From Magnetococcales bacterium (lineage in GTDB: Bacteria; Pseudomonadota; Magnetococcia; Magnetococcales; UBA8363): 64,000 nt of DNA. The notes under the pieces were generated by a model. That model ran no database searches. It saw only the letters and a list, made by a program, of their open reading frames with translations, and was not told the origin of the DNA. Within the stretch, counting starts at the first letter, position 1, and every line of letters starts with the position of its first letter. The stretch lies in the NCBI GenBank assembly GCA_002753515.1, contig PEAK01000002.1, forward strand, positions 1 through 64,000, given 5' to 3'. The translations under genes and the position numbers were made by a program. Positions 15,001 to 20,361 of the stretch are shown piece by piece.

Positions 15001-15397
15001 CGTTGGCAATGCCTCCGCAGCTGCCGGGGTGACGCCGGTGCAATTGGCCTCGATCATTCCCCCGGCGCGACCCGCCTTTGGTATTGAGGGTGGCGTAACG
15101 CCGGTATTCAGTGGTTTACCCCTGATGTTGCCAATCAAGGCGAATGGGCATTTCGTCGCCGATTTGTCGAGTGTGGTACCCAAGGGGGATATCGTCGGCA
15201 TCGAAACCAAGAGCGGGGAACCATTACCCTCCTGGTTGCGCGTGGATAAGGAAACCATGCGTGTTTCCGGTACCCCTCCCGAGGGTACCCCAGCGGTCGA
15301 ACTGCGTTTGAAAGTGAATGTTCCCGGCCAGGCAGATCCACAGACCATCGATATGACGTTATCGCCAACTTCCGATGTGGCGGCACTTCAGAGGTAA
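2..15397 (+). CDS. Giant filamentous-haemagglutinin-type exoprotein, 5'-partial
   Basis: This is the C-terminal >5,100 residues of a very large secreted adhesin-like protein. The signal peptide and TPS secretion domain lie outside the window because the frame is open at the left edge; the first ATG is at 47. The first ~110 residues match the segment that follows the haemagglutinin domain in TPS proteins: a GGGW stretch, GGQVVLWSGKATDHEG, GGQVETSS and LLDPYDLTI. A low-complexity Gly/Thr/Ser/Asn region typical of a beta-helix follows. Residues ~1520-4420 are a tandem array of ~171-residue repeats. The C-terminus (~residues 5030-5110) resembles a putative Ig/cadherin-like domain (LPSWLRVDKETMRVSGTPPEG). 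Family knowledge implies export by a TpsB/Omp85 partner, which is not in this window. No cysteines or catalytic motifs are evident, so a structural or adhesive role is inferred. Confidence 0.85.
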   Translation, partial: GGAGGGAGGGGGGGQVNIGGGWQGKDKTIAEARRVTVEKKAQMRADALTEGDGGQVVLWSGKATDHEGVISAHGAGKGKGGQVETSSRGELGVSGQVDVASPLGTGGDWLLDPYDLTISTAATSNAAAFAATGTGAIVQASTIESVINAAGTVTLSTGGGGAESGNITISSDISKTSGGAASIIFSAANNITLSSGANISSTTGALNLDFGTSSLNSGTATIQGTVATNGGNVNFYKTTVLGHATPVSTKITEVSTSASGNITFYKDVSMAAPGYAVTLSATGPESGGSYTGNGGAIDFQNNISSSMPSSPAVLWSQALSVDTSGVTPGAITLGSLSTHSVGGSAANTQLKSLTMTGPTSVTLNSGTINLMDVSGNVMVASSTQGTPAVKMVAPNTIINVTGGSRAGVNGYADYIQETFDLKTPADATARTLTVNADRSIKIKNRSIDGTTGTNTLTVTLNPFVASGAVGGGIYLNNASIKSNGGAINLGSSSAYATGYGSDSDGVTDGIYILNGKLLSSNGAVSLYGKAPLTTDAGSGIRLSGAQTDLNSGTGNLLLSGLVTAATNAGNKDGLVVGEGGSSRVTLQASGTGTITLTGDGSAVGTNPTGGSRYDGVIISSKALIKTDTGDITITGTGGGGDQTFLSENHGIRIEDTNTAIATTSGNISLTGTSGGKTTFTTGENSYGIYGKGQTMYIGSAAAAANDNVTAITDSGIITLTADFMKFVNSSSLHLKVASSGELRIQPKTASRDIQFHPDPASPTLNDDSSVVGKLYLGSNWFNGGSLSIFQAGFGTGAGYGTVGTLPTGAITIGRTDGTGTGTLTVADSTTLRDNTTLLMGTSTGNIKINAPLTVQGAASADRTLTLDMAAGGAGASAITAANLLLLGTGDYVFNGSNLVGTLAATLTGATTGHLTFNNAQALTIGSVSSEGLNTVRTATGIVANSNTTSNQVNVGTTSGALTIANSIDTGNKGVTAVYATHATTGGVVETGTAIITAGGLYVGSGGVLSQLRNDNVIKQAAADGLLAASATNGLEFKNAAAAGGIQVGRVTYLARTADTSSTVTTSTVNKDGIASSGAVALWLPAGNLTQDTTANSTVRLGDIQATSLSMKVDTGYVTLDNPTNQVGTIAAVLAGAGQAFSEMDLDGLTVGSLTSTVTGASTTVSGITTNVGDVILKASANSTSTTGDLAVSQNIDTTNGGAIGTGAVVRAAAGKGAVTESGTAIVKAKSLLVDATSTSSLDNLNEVFDSGAGFGTLTASISGASQGLKFKNVRSLDVGTVTVSHSVGPLSGITATTGDVTLTLLNAATTNDLTQTQLVKAGGLKTDVDTGKVALNLISAGNTNEIGTLSAVLGGAGKDFTLNEKDGLSIGTVNNTSGITTASGGKIAVATQGGTITVTRNVTAGGTGTVDLRANGATSDIAINPATSQTATISSGNGGTLQLYAGQSLTTATANGTGTELDTSGNILLQTGSGMGSDSNRIEIANAAKLAATAGNSVFLRKLGTASDLEIGTVTALDFNGLTTFVAGPANTSGLTTTANNGNISLTDQGGDITVTQNITAHGSGYVDIRTANAGNLGDIAITNGSTISSTSGTVQVIAGNTITTSSANGTTTEIATTGSALLEAGLSVGTDSNRIEMGSVSKVAARTLSNGANSNLWLRKLGTTSDLEIGTVTVQNSASTLDNAVSATGQTTVASAKATELKGLSTTANNGNITLTDQGGDLTITQNVTAHGSGYVDIRTANAGNLGDIAINNGATVSSTSGAVQVIAGNTLTTDSASGTTTEVATAGTALLEAGLSVGTDSNRIEMGSVSKVAARTLSNGVNSNLWLRKLGSSSDLEIGTVTVQNSASTLDNAVSATGQTTVAAGLATALKGLSTTANNGNVTLTDQGGDITITQNITAHGSGYVDIRTANAGNLGDVAINNGATLSSTSGAIQMIAGNTITTDSANGTTTEISTTGTTLLEAGLSVGTDSNRIEMGSVSKVAARTLSNGANSNLWLRKLGTASDLEVGTVTVQNSASTLDNAVSATGQTTVASAKATELKGLSTTANNGNITLTDQGGDLTITQNVTAHGSGYVDIRTANTGNLGDIAINNGATVSSTSGTVQVIAGNTLTTDSANGTTTEISTTGTTLLEAGLSVGTDLNRIEMGSVSKLAARTLSNGANSNLWLRKLGTASDLEVGTVTVQNSASTLDNAVLASGQTTVASGKATELKGLSTTANNGNISLTDQGGDITITQNITAHGSGYVDIRTANAGNLGDIAINNGATISSTSGAIQMIAGNTITTDSANGTTTEISTTGTTLLEAGLSVGTDSNRIEMGSVSKLAARTLSNSTTGNHLWLRKLGTASDLEIGTVTVQNSASTLDNAVSATGQTTVASAKATELKGLSTTANNGNISLTDQGGDVTITQNITAHGSGYVDIRTANTGNLGDIAINNGSTISSTSGAIQMIAGNTITTDSANGTTTEISTTGSTLLEAGLSVGTDSNRIEMGSVSKLAARTLSNSTTGNHLWLRKLGSGSDLEVGTVTVQNSASTLDNAVLASGQTTVAGGLATALKGLSTTANNGNISLTDQGGDITITQNITAHGSGYVDIRTANAGNLGDIAINNGATVSSTSGAIQMIAGNTITTDSANGTTTEIATTGTTLLEAGLSVGTDLNRIEMGSVSKLAARTLSNSTTGNNLWLRKLGSTNDLEIGTVTVQNSASTLDNAVLASGQTTVSAGLATALKGLSTTANNGNISLTDQGGDITITQNITAHGSGYIDIRTANAGNLGDIAITNGSTISSTSGAVQVVAGNTITTDSANGTTTEISTTGTTLLEAGLSVGTDLNRIEMASVSKLAARTLSNSTTGNHLWLRKLGSTNDLELGTVTVQNSASTLDNAVLASGQTTVASGKATELKGLSTTANNGTISLTDQGGDLTITQNVTAHGSGYVDIRTANAGNLGDIAINNGATVSSTSGAVQVIAGNTITTDSANGTTTEIATTGTALLEAGLSVGTDLNRIEMGSVSKLAARTLSNSTTGNNLWLRKLGSGSDLEIGTVTVQNSASTLDNAVLASGQTTVSGGLATTLKGLSTTANNGNISLTDQGGDVTITQNVTAHGSGYIDLRTANAGNLGDIAINNGATISSTSGAIQMIAGNTITTDSANGTTTEISTTGTTLLEAGLSVGTDSNRIELGNVSKLAARTLSNGANSNLWLRKLGSTNDLELGTVTVQNSASTLDNAVLASGQTTVAGGLATELKGLSTTANNGNITLTDQGGDLTITQNVTAHGSGYVDIRTANTGNLGDIAINNGATVSSTSGAVQVIAGNTITTDSANGTTTEIATTGTALLEAGLSVGTDSNRIEMGSVSKLAARTLSNSTTGNNLWLRKLGSGSDLEIGTVTVQNSASTLDNAVLASGQTTVANGLATELKGLSTTANNGTISLTDQGGDITITQNVTAHGNGYIDLRTANAGNLGDIAINNGATISSTSGAIQMIAGNTITTDSANGTTTEISTTGTTLLEAGLSVGTDSNRIELGSVSKLAARTLSNGTTGNNLWLRKLGSTNDLELGTVTVQNSASTLDNAVLASGQTTVAGGLATELKGLSTTANNGNISLTDQGGDITITQNITAYGSGYVDMRTANTGNLGDIAITNGATVSSTSGTIQMIAGNTITTDSANGTTTEIATTGSTLLEAGLSVGSDSNRIEMGNVSKLAARTLSNSTTGNNLWLRKLGSGSDLEIGTVTVHNSASTLDNAVLASGQTTVSGGLATALKGLSTTANNGTISFTDQGGDLTITQNVTAHGSGYVDIRTANAGNLGDIAITNGATVSSTSGAIQMIAGNTISTDSTNGTTTEIATTGTALLEAGLMIGTDGYRIELGNVSKLVARTLSNGANSNLWLRKLGSGSDLEIGTVTVQNSASTLDNAVSATGQTTVASSKATELKGLSTTANNGTISLTDQGGDITITQNITAHGSGYVDIRTANAGNLGDIAITNGATISSTSGAIQMIAGNTITTDSANGTTTEISTTGTTLLEAGLSVGSDSNRIEMGNVSKLAARTLSNGANSNLWLRKLGSSSDLEVGTVTVQNSASTLDNAVLASGQTTVASAKATALKGLSTTANNGNITLTDEGGDITITQNITAHGSGTVDLRTTNAGNLGDIAINNGATVSSTSGAVQMVAGNTITTDSANGTTTEISTTGTTLLEAGLSVGSDSNRIEMGSVSKLAARTLSNGANSNLWLRKLGSGSDLELGTVTVQNSASTLDNAVSATGQTTVASAKATELKGLSTTANNGNITLTDQGGDITITQNITAHGSGTVDLRTANAGNLGDIAITNGATISSTSGAIQVIAGNTITTDSANGTSTEFSTTGTTLLEAGLSVGSDSNRIELGNVSKLAARTLSNGTTGNNLWLRKLGSNSDLEIGAVTVQNGAGSVDNAILASGQTTVVGGLATELLGLSTSANDGTITLTDQGGNIAITHNVTAQGSGTVDMRTAWAGNGGSIGINNGARVGSTRGTVQLVANSLTSGSKTGTSVGIATNGDVLLLANAAVGSDDYRITTSGVGTLAVESVGGEWLRQENGNLKIGTVAAVNSGSTLDHDIASRSGLKTIYAPIVLSLAAGDVTVAERIDAGAADVTLKASGSQSLASDITGNVVTLLAGSASGNNITQSGTGKLTATAVRVVAGDTVTLDRSSNMVGTIAGRAGNNLTMTNNTDLVIGDVTTTQGSDAAGTSSGLVSTSGNVVLAIKGTLSQSPGSVIKTSAAKGLGIDAVGQVTLNEANEIGLLAANVSGLAQGLAFTNVGDYAIDSVGNLTGITTRYSPVALTSTQGAIKETGAAKVIASDLKVKAATSATLTNANQANSLVAVTGSDISYYNDGSLNIGTVNDTTGITAGGKVWVRATGDVQSLRPVVGSGSGNQVVVLAAGHFYRNLAGSGSVQAPNGRWLIYDDNPTLEYRLEGLMYQFRRLHTAYDSYTPGSVIEAGNGYITTTIIDDPEQYARQAGGASSAVATGNNSTNAVSLSSVGNASAAAGVTPVQLASIIPPARPAFGIEGGVTPVFSGLPLMLPIKANGHFVADLSSVVPKGDIVGIETKSGEPLPSWLRVDKETMRVSGTPPEGTPAVELRLKVNVPGQADPQTIDMTLSPTSDVAALQR
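4600..13740 (+). repeat. Tandem array of ~512-bp coding repeats in the exoprotein
   Basis: Seventeen near-identical units (510-516 bp, 170-172 aa) run from about 4600 to 13297, then a degenerate 18th to ~13740. A more diverged unit lies just before, at ~4129-4599. Each unit starts with GLSTTANNGNISLTDQGGD and carries TAHGSGYVDIRTAN, NTITTDSANGTTTE, LLEAGLSVGTDSNRIEMG, LWLRKLG and VTVQNSASTLDNAV. Units differ in a few swappable blocks: SNGANSN or SNSTTGN before LWLRK, SATGQ or LASGQ after STLDNAV, and ASAKATELKG or GGLATALKG. The mosaic of shared variants suggests unequal crossing-over and gene conversion. Confidence 0.95.
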
Positions 15398-15475
15398 TGC
15401 GCGGGGCGGAATCGTTTGGGTGAGCGGCTACCCGGGGGTGGCCAAACCTTCAATCCATCTCAAGGTACACTATCC

Positions 15476-15982
15476 ATGACCGTTTGTTTGGTTCACTTGG
15501 GTTGCTTGACAAAAGAATGGGCATACGCGATAAAGTGTGCCGGTTTGTTGGCCGTTTTTTTGTTCGTGGGGTGTGTCCAGGTCCATCCGGCCAGAGCCGC
15601 TTTGGGTGGTGATGAAGCATCGATTGCCCGTGACCAGACCGAAATGAATGGCACCAGACGTATCCTCAAGGGGCAAACCTTCACCACGCATGAAATCCTG
15701 GCCGACTCCGGTACGTTGGTCCGGGAGTTCATCGCAGTACCGGGTGTGGTGTTCGCGGTACTTTGGAAAGGACCCATCATGCCGGACCTGGAGCAACTAT
15801 TGGGCAACTATTTTACCGATTATCAAACGGCTGTGGAAAGCGGACGTGTGCGACGTGCCCCGGTCCTGGTGCAGCAACCGGGAATCGTTATCCGCTCAGA
15901 AGGTCATATGCGGGCCTTTTCCGGGCGTGCGTATCTCCCCCAACAGATTCCCTCCGAAATTTCCCTCGAAGACATACAATAA
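15476..15982 (+). CDS. DUF2844 family exported protein
   Basis: The product is 168 residues. The ATG at 15476 was chosen over an in-frame TTG 60 bp upstream because it follows an AAGG sequence and begins directly with a hydrophobic export signal (about residues 17-40, ending in HPARA before ALGGD). A Cys in LFVGC could alternatively be a lipobox. The mature part has the DUF2844 landmarks ALGGD, HEI, GTLVREF, VFAVLWKGP, PDLEQLLG and GHMRAFSGRAYLP. The function of the family is unknown. The next gene starts 5 bp after its stop and encodes DUF3443, a pairing also seen in Burkholderia-type genomes, so the two are probably cotranscribed and act together at the envelope. Confidence 0.85.
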   Translation: MTVCLVHLGCLTKEWAYAIKCAGLLAVFLFVGCVQVHPARAALGGDEASIARDQTEMNGTRRILKGQTFTTHEILADSGTLVREFIAVPGVVFAVLWKGPIMPDLEQLLGNYFTDYQTAVESGRVRRAPVLVQQPGIVIRSEGHMRAFSGRAYLPQQIPSEISLEDIQ

Positions 15983-15987
15983 AAATT

Positions 15988-18153
15988 ATGTACACAAACT
16001 TTTTTACCCGTTTATCCCTGTCAATTCTGGCGCTTTTGTTCACCATTGTTGCTGTAGGTTGTGGAGGCGGGGGTGGCGGCTCGTCGGATAGCGGCTCCGG
16101 CGGCTCCGGTGGTTCCGGGAGCGGTTCCACCACAAGCTCCGGGAGTAGCAGTACCGTGGTGACGACCAACATTCTCAACGGTGTCGCCGCCGTTGGCACC
16201 CCGATCCTTGACGCCAATGTCAGTGTTGTCTGTGCATCGGGCTCGCTTCTCTCCACAACGACGAGTAGCACCGGCGGGGTCTGGCAAGTCACATTATCCG
16301 GGCAAACGCTGCCCTGTGCCGTGGAATTGGGCAACGGCAAGGTCAACGGCGTGACCAACACAACATTGTATCATTCCATCGCCGTCGAGGCGGGTACCAC
16401 GAACATCACACCGTTGACCGATCTCATGGTGGCCAACCTGGCGGGAACCACTTCCCCGGCAACGTGGTTTTCGGGGCTGACGAACAACCAGAGGTCACTT
16501 GCCAGTGTCACGCAAACCCGGATCAAATCGGCATTATCCGCCTTGAGTGTCACTTTGAACGGTTTGCCCCTGTCCAGCAACAACCCGATCACGACCCCGT
16601 TCACGCCGCAAAAGGGTAACACCACAGACGACATGCTGACGGCTTTGACCAATGCCATCAACGCGACGACGGGTTTTTCCTATGCGAAAATGTTGTCTGT
16701 CATGGCCACGTCAACGGCAACGACGACCACGGTTTCGTCCTCCTTTGCGAGCAACCTGGCAACGGCCTACACCGCCATTTCCAAGGGGAGTTTCCTGGTC
16801 AGCGGCACGGTGAGTGGACTGGATGGTACTGTCGTATTGCAGAACAATGGCGGCGACAGCACATCCGTGACCAGCAATGGTACCTTCAATTTTTCCTCAA
16901 CCGTGACCTACAACTCCAATTACAGTGTGACCGTCCTCACGCAACCTGGTGGGCAAACCTGTGTGGTCACGGCGGGCAGTGGTGTGATGAAAGCCAACGT
17001 CAGCGATGTCATCGTGACCTGTACGAAAAATACGGCGACCACGACGACCGGGCAAAATGTTTTGCCGATTGTTGTCGATGCCGGTCCAGCGGGTGCCAAC
17101 GCGGTCAATACCCCGTATACGTCGGTCACCCTCTGCACCCCGGGGAAATCCACCTGCCAAACCATCGATCACATCATTGTGGATACCGGATCATCGGGAT
17201 TGCGGATCATGTCCTCTGTGCTGTCGTCATCACTTTCCCTGCCGGCAAGAACGTCCAGTACGGGTAAGCCTCTTTATGAATGCACCCGATTCACCAACAG
17301 CTACGTATGGGGTTCCATCAACACGGCTGACGTCCAATTGGGTGGGGAACCGACCTTGTCGTCGTTGGCGATTCAGATCATTGGGGATCCCAACGCCCCC
17401 TCGGCCCCACGAGGTTGTTCCCGCTCGGGTGGCGCTTCCAACAATACGGTGGCCACGTTTGGTGGCAATGGCATCCTGGGTGTGGGAACCTTCCAACAGG
17501 ATTGTGGTTCCGCATGTGTCACCGCGCCGACCGGTACCCGGGCGTATTATTCCTGCTCGGGATCGACCAGTTCTTCCTGCCTGACCGTCGCGGTTCCCCT
17601 GTCCCAACAGGTGCAAAACCCGGTCAGCTTGTTGCCCACCGACAACAATGGCGTGGTCATCACCATGCCTTCGGTTCCAGAGTCGGGCGCGGCAACGGCC
17701 AGCGGTTCCCTGATCCTGGGTATCGGTACCCAGTCCAATAATGCCTTTTCCGGCGTTACGGCGTACACGCTTGACCCAACGGATGGAACCTTTACCACCA
17801 CGTACAATGGTCAGGTTTATTCAGGGAGCTTCGTGGACAGTGGATCCAACGCCGTCTTTTTTGCTGATAGCGGTATCAGCCAATGCAGTAGTGGTTTTTA
17901 TTGTCCAAAATCGACACAGAGGCTTTCGGCGATCAATCAGGGGTTTGACGGCAAGAGTGGCATCGTCAACTTCAGTATCGTCAATGCGGACGATTTGTTC
18001 GCGAACACTTCCTATACCGCTACGAGTGGTCTCGCGGGAACCGGTACGTACAGTTTTGATTGGGGATTTCCGTTTTTCTATGGTCGGACGGTTTATACCT
18101 CCATTCAGGGTACGAGTAGCGGTGGTGTCAGTGGTCCCTATTTCGCGTATTGA
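15988..18153 (+). CDS. DUF3443 family lipoprotein with two D[TS]G motifs
   Basis: The product is 721 residues. The ATG at 15988 is preferred to a longer frame because it begins a lipoprotein signal (hydrophobic core, then VAVGC followed by a Gly/Ser linker), placing the protein in the outer envelope. Residues ~50-340 form an Ig-like/carboxypeptidase-like stretch with disulphide-type cysteines. From ~residue 360 the DUF3443 domain starts with NVLPIVVDAGPAGANAVNTPY. It contains IIVDTGSSGLRIM (Asp399) and FVDSGSNAVFF (Asp617), separated by 218 residues, the same layout as the two catalytic Asp motifs of pepsin-like bilobal aspartic proteases. Family function is not established; peptidase activity is an inference. 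It directly follows the DUF2844 gene. Confidence 0.82.
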   Translation: MYTNFFTRLSLSILALLFTIVAVGCGGGGGGSSDSGSGGSGGSGSGSTTSSGSSSTVVTTNILNGVAAVGTPILDANVSVVCASGSLLSTTTSSTGGVWQVTLSGQTLPCAVELGNGKVNGVTNTTLYHSIAVEAGTTNITPLTDLMVANLAGTTSPATWFSGLTNNQRSLASVTQTRIKSALSALSVTLNGLPLSSNNPITTPFTPQKGNTTDDMLTALTNAINATTGFSYAKMLSVMATSTATTTTVSSSFASNLATAYTAISKGSFLVSGTVSGLDGTVVLQNNGGDSTSVTSNGTFNFSSTVTYNSNYSVTVLTQPGGQTCVVTAGSGVMKANVSDVIVTCTKNTATTTTGQNVLPIVVDAGPAGANAVNTPYTSVTLCTPGKSTCQTIDHIIVDTGSSGLRIMSSVLSSSLSLPARTSSTGKPLYECTRFTNSYVWGSINTADVQLGGEPTLSSLAIQIIGDPNAPSAPRGCSRSGGASNNTVATFGGNGILGVGTFQQDCGSACVTAPTGTRAYYSCSGSTSSSCLTVAVPLSQQVQNPVSLLPTDNNGVVITMPSVPESGAATASGSLILGIGTQSNNAFSGVTAYTLDPTDGTFTTTYNGQVYSGSFVDSGSNAVFFADSGISQCSSGFYCPKSTQRLSAINQGFDGKSGIVNFSIVNADDLFANTSYTATSGLAGTGTYSFDWGFPFFYGRTVYTSIQGTSSGGVSGPYFAY

Positions 18154-18215
18154 TTGTATCAGGATGGTTTGATCAGAGGGTATTAATATTCAAAATGGCT
18201 CCTCGCTGTTTCTAT

Positions 18216-18291
18216 TGGAGCCGATGTGGGGAATCGAACCCCAAACCTACGGATTACAAATCCGTTGCTCTGCCAATTGAGCTACATCGGC
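18216..18291 (-). tRNA. tRNA-Thr (UGU)
   Basis: On the minus strand the sequence folds as a complete 76-nt tRNA. The acceptor stem GCCGATG pairs with CATCGGC, the D arm contains AGCTCAATTGGCAGAGCA, and the anticodon arm ACGGA-TTTGTAA-TCCGT gives anticodon TGT. The T arm is GGGG-TTCGATT-CCCC, and CCA is encoded at 18216-18218. The rest of the ~320-bp gap between 18154 and 18474 shows no gene. Confidence 0.97.
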
Positions 18292-18474
18292 ATCTTGCTG
18301 TTTTCCAACGGGTAACGCGACTGCCTCTTCATGTTGATCCACAGTGGGATATGGTTGTACGGGTATCATGAACCCGGGTGATAGGGGCAACCGGATTCTA
18401 GCGTACCGTCAACACGCCCCTCTATCCTGACACAAGAGGCGATCATTTTCCAGTGCGAACGGACAGGATGTTTG

Positions 18475-19173
18475 TCATTCGGATCTATCGACCCGGCGCA
18501 ACACCAGGAGCATCAGCATGGTGCCAACGAAAAACCAACCGGCACCAAGCAGCCAAAGTGAAAATGGGAGTAGAAAGTAGTAACCTCGCATCCCGAGGGT
18601 ATAGTGGGCCGCACCCCGATTGAGTGTTTCGGCCACTGGGCGAATGCCTGTTGCAACCGTTGGCAATTGGTTCATATCAATGAAAAGACCGGGTTTCTGG
18701 AAAACGTTCAGATTTTGTTTTGCCAGGGGGACATTGATGTAGATGGCCACCAGATTGTAGTAACGGATAGAGAGCATGAAATTGGCGAAGCAGAACATGA
18801 AAATGATTATCAATGCAATTAACTTATAGACCCACCATTTTTCCTGGCTCCATCCAGGGGAGGATAAAATCTTAAAGGTGTTTTCTCGAGAGGGATCCCC
18901 CAAAATGGCGTTCATGAGCCAGAGATCGACCATGATTGCAGTGGACGCCAAAAAGCTTGCGGCCATGGTCAGGTTGCGCAGTGTCTGCACCGCCAGGACA
19001 TCTCTATCCTTGTTCATGACGTGTTCGACCCAACGGGTACGCATATCATTGGATACGCCAATGGATGTGCGGTTGGGTTTGCGTTTGAGAAAGTAAAAAA
19101 GGCGAGCGTGGTACGAAATCAGTACCAGGAGTGCCAAGCCGGATAGGATTAATTGTTCGGTCATGATGTCCAT
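18475..19173 (-). CDS. DUF599 family inner-membrane protein
   Basis: About 232 residues from the ATG at 19173; a second ATG at 19164 and an upstream TTG at 19194 are alternatives. It has four hydrophobic segments (near residues 8-25, 70-95, 115-140 and 195-225) and the DUF599 hallmarks YHARLFYF, RTSIGVSNDMRTRWVEHVM, RDVLAVQTLRNLTMAASFLAS and HYTLGMRGYYFLLP. The function of this family is unknown; a membrane role is all the sequence supports. It is the last gene of a minus-strand run, about 170 bp after the fliG-like gene, and may be a separate unit. Confidence 0.85.
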   Translation of the reverse strand: MDIMTEQLILSGLALLVLISYHARLFYFLKRKPNRTSIGVSNDMRTRWVEHVMNKDRDVLAVQTLRNLTMAASFLASTAIMVDLWLMNAILGDPSRENTFKILSSPGWSQEKWWVYKLIALIIIFMFCFANFMLSIRYYNLVAIYINVPLAKQNLNVFQKPGLFIDMNQLPTVATGIRPVAETLNRGAAHYTLGMRGYYFLLPFSLWLLGAGWFFVGTMLMLLVLRRVDRSE

Positions 19174-19341
19174 TTCGGTGTCGCTGCCGGGCAACTGTTC
19201 TCAATTGGAATCACAGCGTTTTCCCCACACCTCTCACCCTGGATTCTAGCGTAAAAGGTCACCATATGGAATTGTCGCCATTCACAAATGAAAGGGATCG
19301 GGGATCGAACGTATTCTGAATCGGTACCGGGTGATGATGTG

Positions 19342-20346
19342 TCACGATTGGTTTTGGACGATGGGGTGGATGTCGTGGCCCCGTGGGGTGTGTTGTGGCA
19401 TACGATTCCCCTTGCCACACAGGGTGATGGTACCATTCGCCAACAGGGGACGGACCCGTTCCAGGATGCGCAGGCGGGCGGCGTGAATTTCGTCGAAGGC
19501 GGGGATTGGTTTGGATGCCATGTCTTCGCGATTCAGTTGGCGCACACGCTGGGACATATTGTTGAAGAATCGATCCGTCAACGCGGTGGAAACGTGGGAC
19601 AGGGCGCAGTATAGATCGTTGAGATCGATCAACCGCATAAGTTGTTGCATGCTCCGGTCATCCAGGAGGATGAGGTCTTCAAACAGGATCAGGCCCCGGC
19701 CCAAGCGTTCCGCTAGGGCGGCGTCATCCTGATCCAGGCGTTGCAGGATGTGACCGGCCCATTCGGGGCGTTGGCGTTGCAGCAGGGTGGTGAGGCTATC
19801 CGGGTCCATTCCGGTGCCGCCAATGCCGTCTTCCCGGTCCAACCCCAAAGAAGCCAAATGTTCCAGCAGGGCTGATTCGATTGTGCGCAGTATTTCAGGC
19901 GTGGGAGGACGTTGCGCAATCATGCAGCGGGCCACCCGGGATTGGAGCGGGAGGGGAAATGTTTCCATGACCTGGGCGGCTTGGCTCGCCTCCAACTTTT
20001 CCAGGATGAGGGCTATGGTTTGTGGATGCTCTTTTTCCAGGAGTTGCGCGACGGCTATTGCTGGCAACCTTCGGAGTGCAAGCCAGGGTGTCCGGACGGG
20101 TTCTGCCGAAGCCGCCGCTATCTTCAAACCCGATTGCAGGAAAGAGTGCGCCCGTGCCGCTCCGCCCATGACGGTGCCTTCGCCGGGTGTGACTCCCCGG
20201 GATTGGCCATGCCCGGTCACTTCCATATGGGTCATGAGCGCCACGATCTTTTTCAGATCTGTCTCACGCAAGCGGGTGATCACCTTGGTGGCCTCCTCCC
20301 ATTGGGCTTGCAAGAGGTAATGGGCGATCTTTTCGTGATGATTCAT
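19342..20346 (-). CDS. FliG-like flagellar motor switch paralogue
   Basis: The product is 334 residues, the usual FliG length. Residues ~1-75 are a poorly conserved helical region resembling the FliG N-domain. Residues ~90-155 are a clear middle domain with the EHPQTIALIL signature, QAAQVMETFPLPLQSRVARCM and PEILRTIE. Residues ~205-300 resemble the torque domain: FEDLILLDDRSMQQLMRLID, then FFNNMSQRV. The stretch aligned with PLREKF of standard FliG reads ALTDRFF, so one charged torque residue is not conserved. No other flagellar gene is nearby, and it sits 15 bp after an SRAP gene. It is therefore probably a specialised or diverged paralogue rather than the main rotor FliG. Confidence 0.8.
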   Translation of the reverse strand: MNHHEKIAHYLLQAQWEEATKVITRLRETDLKKIVALMTHMEVTGHGQSRGVTPGEGTVMGGAARAHSFLQSGLKIAAASAEPVRTPWLALRRLPAIAVAQLLEKEHPQTIALILEKLEASQAAQVMETFPLPLQSRVARCMIAQRPPTPEILRTIESALLEHLASLGLDREDGIGGTGMDPDSLTTLLQRQRPEWAGHILQRLDQDDAALAERLGRGLILFEDLILLDDRSMQQLMRLIDLNDLYCALSHVSTALTDRFFNNMSQRVRQLNREDMASKPIPAFDEIHAARLRILERVRPLLANGTITLCGKGNRMPQHTPRGHDIHPIVQNQS

Positions 20347-20361
20347 GAGTGATAACCGATA

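Noticed and set aside
13502-15043. Long minus-strand open frame (513 codons) under the exoprotein, plus many ~90-190-codon frames across the repeats
   Set aside because: They repeat with the coding units, are Arg/His/Gln-rich, lack start sites and mirror the composition of the plus-strand gene; they are shadows.
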